From positions 1 to 17,771 of the forward strand of contig JBMNJJ010000006.1 of NCBI GenBank assembly GCA_050951605.1: a DNA stretch of 17,771 bases, read 5' to 3'. Positions 16,205 to 17,771 of the stretch are shown here, one piece after another. Positions within the stretch are counted from its first letter, which is position 1; each line of letters opens with the position of its first letter. This DNA is from DUTS01 sp050951605. GTDB lineage: Bacteria; Bacillota; Peptococcia; DRI-13; DTU073. The position numbers and the translations under genes were made by a program. The notes under the pieces are model-generated. The model was not told the origin of the DNA. It saw nothing but the letters and a program-made list of their open reading frames with translations, and did not search any database.

Positions 16205-16400
16205 AAGTTTGCTCACGTAGTTACAAAGTTTGCTCGTGATGAAATGTAGTTGTTGCAAGGCTTCTCGCTGTTTCTTCCCTTGTAGTGACAAAGTTTGCTC
16301 TCGGGTTTTATTACCTTAAAAAATATAAAAAAATATATAAAAAATGAGAAAATGACAAGCGAGTTTGCTCGTGAGCAGTGAAGAATGACAAAGTTTGCTC
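16205..16400 (+). repeat. Cluster of five CAAAGTTTGCTC-type repeats
   Basis: The motif occurs at 16205-16214 (AAGTTTGCTC), 16224-16235, 16289-16300, 16361-16370 (GAGTTTGCTC) and 16389-16400, usually with GA before it and GTG or TCG after it. Spacings are irregular (about 20, 65, 71 and 29 bases) and the intervening sequences differ, so this is not a CRISPR array. A sixth copy lies at 17490-17501 and inverted copies at 16600-16610 and 17710-17720. The stretch 16177-16474 holds no credible gene. These may be stacked ends of a small mobile or extragenic element. Confidence 0.7.
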
Positions 16401-16610
16401 GTGGAAGGTAATGAGTATTCATACGCAGGGTATAACCTACGGGAGGAAATATCGAAACCACCTACACATACGAATTATACAGGCTTACGAGGGATTAAAA
16501 CTGCGTCCCAATTCATATTTTTATTTATTTCTATATTTAGTTCTACACACAAAAAACCGCCAAAGGTATTTAAACCTATGACGGCTAGCGCTTGTGAAAA
16601 GCAAACTTTA
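16381..16610 (+). repeat. Repeat element, copy A (about 230 bp)
   Basis: Copy A shares with copy B (17482-17720) a 29-bp lead (16381-16409, one mismatch), an 89-bp core (16416-16504 against 17527-17615, four mismatches), a terminator-like hairpin with CAAAAAACCGCCAAAG, and an inverted end. The lead contains CAAAGTTTGCT at 16389 and the right side ends AGCAAACTTTA (10 of 11 bases complementary), like terminal inverted repeats. The core and lead are joined by 6 bases here but 16 in copy B. I do not recognise the family. Confidence 0.75.
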
Positions 16611-16738
16611 TATTTATAATGGTCACTTGCATTATATTGTTCCATCTCTTCCCAAGTAAAATGTTCATTTAAGGCTGCACCAGGAAACCACATTGTCTCA
16701 GCCAGATAGGATATACTCGCAATAATAACACTAATCAA
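16475..16738 (-). CDS. Possible short open frame of unknown function running into repeat A
   Basis: A frame of about 87 codons begins at a TTG (16738) 10 bases after AGGAG, inside the end of the HTH gene. It has a hydrophobic start (ISVIIASISYLAETMW) and an acidic, tyrosine-rich middle (FTWEEMEQYNASDHYKYK). Its C-terminal half is encoded by repeat A and passes through the terminator at 16551-16584, so a full-length product is unlikely. It could be a gene truncated by the repeat or simply chance. There is no family match that I can name. Confidence 0.25.
   Translation of the reverse strand: MISVIIASISYLAETMWFPGAALNEHFTWEEMEQYNASDHYKYKVCFSQALAVIGLNTFGGFLCVELNIEINKNMNWDAVLIPRKPV
16551..16584 (-). 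terminator. Terminator of the DUF3796-HTH operon, within repeat A
   Basis: On the minus strand CCGTCATAGGT (16584-16574), a 6-base loop and ACCTTTGGCGG (16567-16557) form an 11-bp stem with one mismatch and one G-U pair, followed by TTTTTT (16556-16551). It lies about 150 bases after the HTH stop codon. Copy B has a matching but sequence-diverged hairpin. Confidence 0.75.
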
Positions 16739-16958
16739 AAATAAAAATCTCCTCAATTGGCACTTTTACAACTCGTGAAATATCAATAGCCAATTTAAGC
16801 GATGGGTTGTACTTACCTGCTTCAAGCCTAATGATAGTTTCCCTACGAACTCCAACTAGTTGGGCAAGTTCATCTTGTGTCATTCCTTTAAGTTGACGAT
16901 ATTTCTTTAAATTACAAGTAAACTTTTGGATAAGATCACCCCTTTTAATGTTTGTCAT
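16731..16958 (-). CDS. Cro/C1-type helix-turn-helix transcriptional regulator
   Basis: A small DNA-binding protein of 75 residues made almost only of one HTH domain: LKKYRQLKGMTQDELAQLVG, then VRRETIIRLEAGKYNPSLKLAIDISRVVKVPIEEIF. The segment TQDELAQLVGVRRETIIRLE is the HTH core. This compact type, ending soon after IEEIF, is common in Firmicutes beside small membrane proteins. I prefer the ATG at 16958, whose first 14 bases overlap the end of the upstream gene, over the ATG at 16979; neither has a good ribosome binding site, so translation probably depends on coupling. It probably represses its own promoter at the 35-bp palindrome 370 bases upstream (inferred). The inducing signal is unknown. 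Confidence 0.88.
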   Translation of the reverse strand: MTNIKRGDLIQKFTCNLKKYRQLKGMTQDELAQLVGVRRETIIRLEAGKYNPSLKLAIDISRVVKVPIEEIFIFD

Positions 16959-17316
16959 AATACCAAAAAAGAAAAGCATATGATATTATCGTAACCGCCC
17001 ATCCAAAAGCACAAGTTAAAATAATTAGTTCTTTCGTAATAAAAGGAAACCCCGCAAAAAAACCAATAATAAACAAAATGACTAAAGGAATGCCAGCAGT
17101 TTTTAATTTTGCTTTTTGACTGTTCTCAAAATAACGCTCATCCTGCATTTCGTTCGCCATTTTCGCTATAAAATAATAGGCAAAAAAACTAAAAAAACTG
17201 AACCAAAATAGCGATAATGGGTTGCCCGTTATAAAATATGTGAAACCTCGAAATCCCAAGAAGCCAAAAAACCATAAATATTTGATGGATTTTCGAAACC
17301 CTTTCTTTGGCATCAT
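16945..17316 (-). CDS. Small membrane protein, DUF3796-like
   Basis: A protein of 123 residues with about four membrane segments (roughly 12-30, 34-52, 73-92 and 95-118). The start KKGFRKSIKYLWFFGFLGFRGFTYFITGNP, then LFWFSFFSFFAYYF and a conserved-looking polar stretch NEMQDERYFENSQKAKLK, resemble what I recall of the DUF3796 family; this is from memory and not checked. Such proteins are typically encoded next to a small HTH regulator, as here. The ATG at 17316 follows AGGAGG by 5 bases; the next codon is also ATG. It is the first gene of a two-gene operon, overlapping the HTH gene by 14 bases. Its role is unknown; a membrane sensor or anti-repressor for the HTH protein is possible, as is a target that the HTH protein controls. 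Confidence 0.75.
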   Translation of the reverse strand: MMPKKGFRKSIKYLWFFGFLGFRGFTYFITGNPLSLFWFSFFSFFAYYFIAKMANEMQDERYFENSQKAKLKTAGIPLVILFIIGFFAGFPFITKELIILTCAFGWAVTIISYAFLFWYYDKH

Positions 17317-17329
17317 GATAACCTCCTAT

Positions 17330-17383
17330 GTGATATATTTGTAACTATGTTACAAATATATCACAATAACCATAAAGTGTCAA
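17330..17383 (-). promoter_or_regulatory. Promoter and 35-bp palindromic operator of the DUF3796-HTH operon
   Basis: Minus-strand TTGACA (17378-17383), a 17-base spacer and TATATT (17355-17360) form a strong sigma-A promoter. GTGATATATTTGTAAC (17330-17345) and GTTACAAATATATCAC (17349-17364) are perfect inverted repeats of 16 bp around a 3-base centre. The palindrome covers the -10 box and the likely transcription start, and ends 5 bases before the ribosome binding site. Binding by the HTH protein would shut off the operon; this is inferred from position and symmetry. Confidence 0.8.
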
Positions 17384-17399
17384 TACCATATAAAAAATA

Positions 17400-17438
17400 A
17401 AATAACAGATTAGATTCCAAATCTGCTAATAGTTATTT
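17400..17438. repeat. Imperfect hairpin upstream of the DUF3796 promoter
   Basis: AAATAAC (17400-17406) pairs with GTTATTT (17432-17438), and ATTAG/CTAAT pairs extend it inside. It is AT-rich with no T run of terminator quality. It fills the gap between the promoter and repeat B, where I see no gene. Confidence 0.4.
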
Positions 17439-17481
17439 ATATAATTTTGTTTGGCATTTGCCTACAACTACGACGAAAAAT

Positions 17482-17720
17482 AAGAATGGCAAAGTTTGCT
17501 CGTGGAAGGTTTACACATAAAATAAATATTCATACGCAGGGTATAACCTACGGGAAGAAATATCGAAACCACCTACACATACAAATTATACAGGCTTACG
17601 AGGGATTGCAACTGCTGAGGTTTTAATAATCTATACATTCTTATATTCTTTTTTACACAACAAAAAACCGCCAAAGTTAAATAACCAATGGCGGTTTGTA
17701 TTATTCTCAAGCAAACTTTG
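17482..17720 (+). repeat. Repeat element, copy B (about 240 bp)
   Basis: This is the second copy of the element described at 16381-16610, in the same orientation about 1.1 kb away. It has perfect 11-bp inverted ends, CAAAGTTTGCT (17490-17500) and AGCAAACTTTG (17710-17720), the 89-bp core at 17527-17615 and a terminator hairpin at 17662-17697. The 17317-17771 stretch otherwise holds only the operon promoter and this repeat, with no gene. Confidence 0.75.
17662..17697 (-). terminator. Terminator-like hairpin within repeat B
   Basis: Minus-strand AAACCGCCA (17697-17689) pairs with TGGCGGTTT (17673-17665) over 9 bp with a 15-base loop, running into TTTTTT (17667-17662). It would end transcription entering from the right edge of the window; the gene it serves is not visible. 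Confidence 0.65.
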
Positions 17721-17757
17721 CATGTTTGAACAAACTGGTGTGTAATATAGATAAAAA

Positions 17758-17771
17758 TGTTCAGTTACAAA
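17758..17771 (+). repeat. 14-bp direct repeat, right copy, cut by the window end
   Basis: TGTTCAGTTACAAA matches 16190-16203 exactly. In the left copy the CAAAGTTTGCTC cluster follows, so another repeat cluster may begin just beyond the window. Confidence 0.6.

Noticed and set aside
16205..16400. CRISPR array
   Set aside because: The 12-bp motif is too short, spacings vary from about 20 to 71 bases, repeats are inexact and no cas gene is present.
16213..16461. 82-codon minus-strand open frame
   Set aside because: It is built from translated repeat motifs (SRANFV-like units) with no ribosome binding site and lies across the repeat region.
16381..17720. Simple MITE insertion with target-site duplication
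   Set aside because: The two copies share sequence beyond the inverted ends, and no matching short direct repeats flank either copy, so a standard cut-and-paste insertion is not supported.

Overview
The window looks like a chromosomal segment of a low-GC, spore-forming, chemotactic Firmicute, probably a Clostridia/Peptococcaceae-type organism. This rests on AT-rich intergenic DNA, strong AGGAGG-type ribosome binding sites, a CwlD-type spore-cortex amidase, CheW, YtrA-type GntR regulation and a class C group II intron. I cannot name the species.

Layout. (1) Positions 1-4394, minus strand: an arginine biosynthesis block argC-argJ-argD-argF. argC and argJ are intact. argD carries two, and the partial argF one, single-base insertions that break the frame. 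argB is not in its common place between argJ and argD. Both argC and argF have a sigma-A-type promoter overlapped in the same register by an ARG-box-like palindrome, so an ArgR/AhrC repressor probably controls both. (2) Positions 4419-7810, plus strand: an autonomous YtrABC-like unit of a small GntR repressor, an ABC ATPase and a large permease, with overlapping genes, its own promoter and operator, and a strong terminator. (3) Positions 7822-14253, minus strand: a signalling and housekeeping run, in transcription order cwlD, a membrane GGDEF/HD-GYP protein, a MEMO1-AMMECR1 fusion, its partner radical SAM enzyme, cheW and a second HD-GYP protein. (4) Positions 14328-16139, minus strand: a complete-looking class C group II intron with its reverse transcriptase/maturase, placed directly after a hairpin terminator as expected for that class. 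(5) Positions 16177-17771: an accessory region in which two copies of a roughly 230-bp repeat flank a small operon (DUF3796-like membrane protein plus Cro/C1-type repressor) under a promoter covered by a perfect 35-bp palindrome.

How the parts work together. ArgC and ArgJ with ArgD and ArgF form the ornithine/citrulline branch of arginine synthesis. The GntR-ABC unit is a self-regulated transporter of unknown substrate. CheW and the two HD-GYP proteins belong to chemotaxis and cyclic-di-GMP signalling, and the MEMO/AMMECR1/radical SAM trio is a conserved system whose bacterial role is unsettled. The DUF3796-HTH cassette between direct repeats, next to a retroelement, is the most likely recently acquired or rearranging part. 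I see no rRNA, tRNA or CRISPR array.
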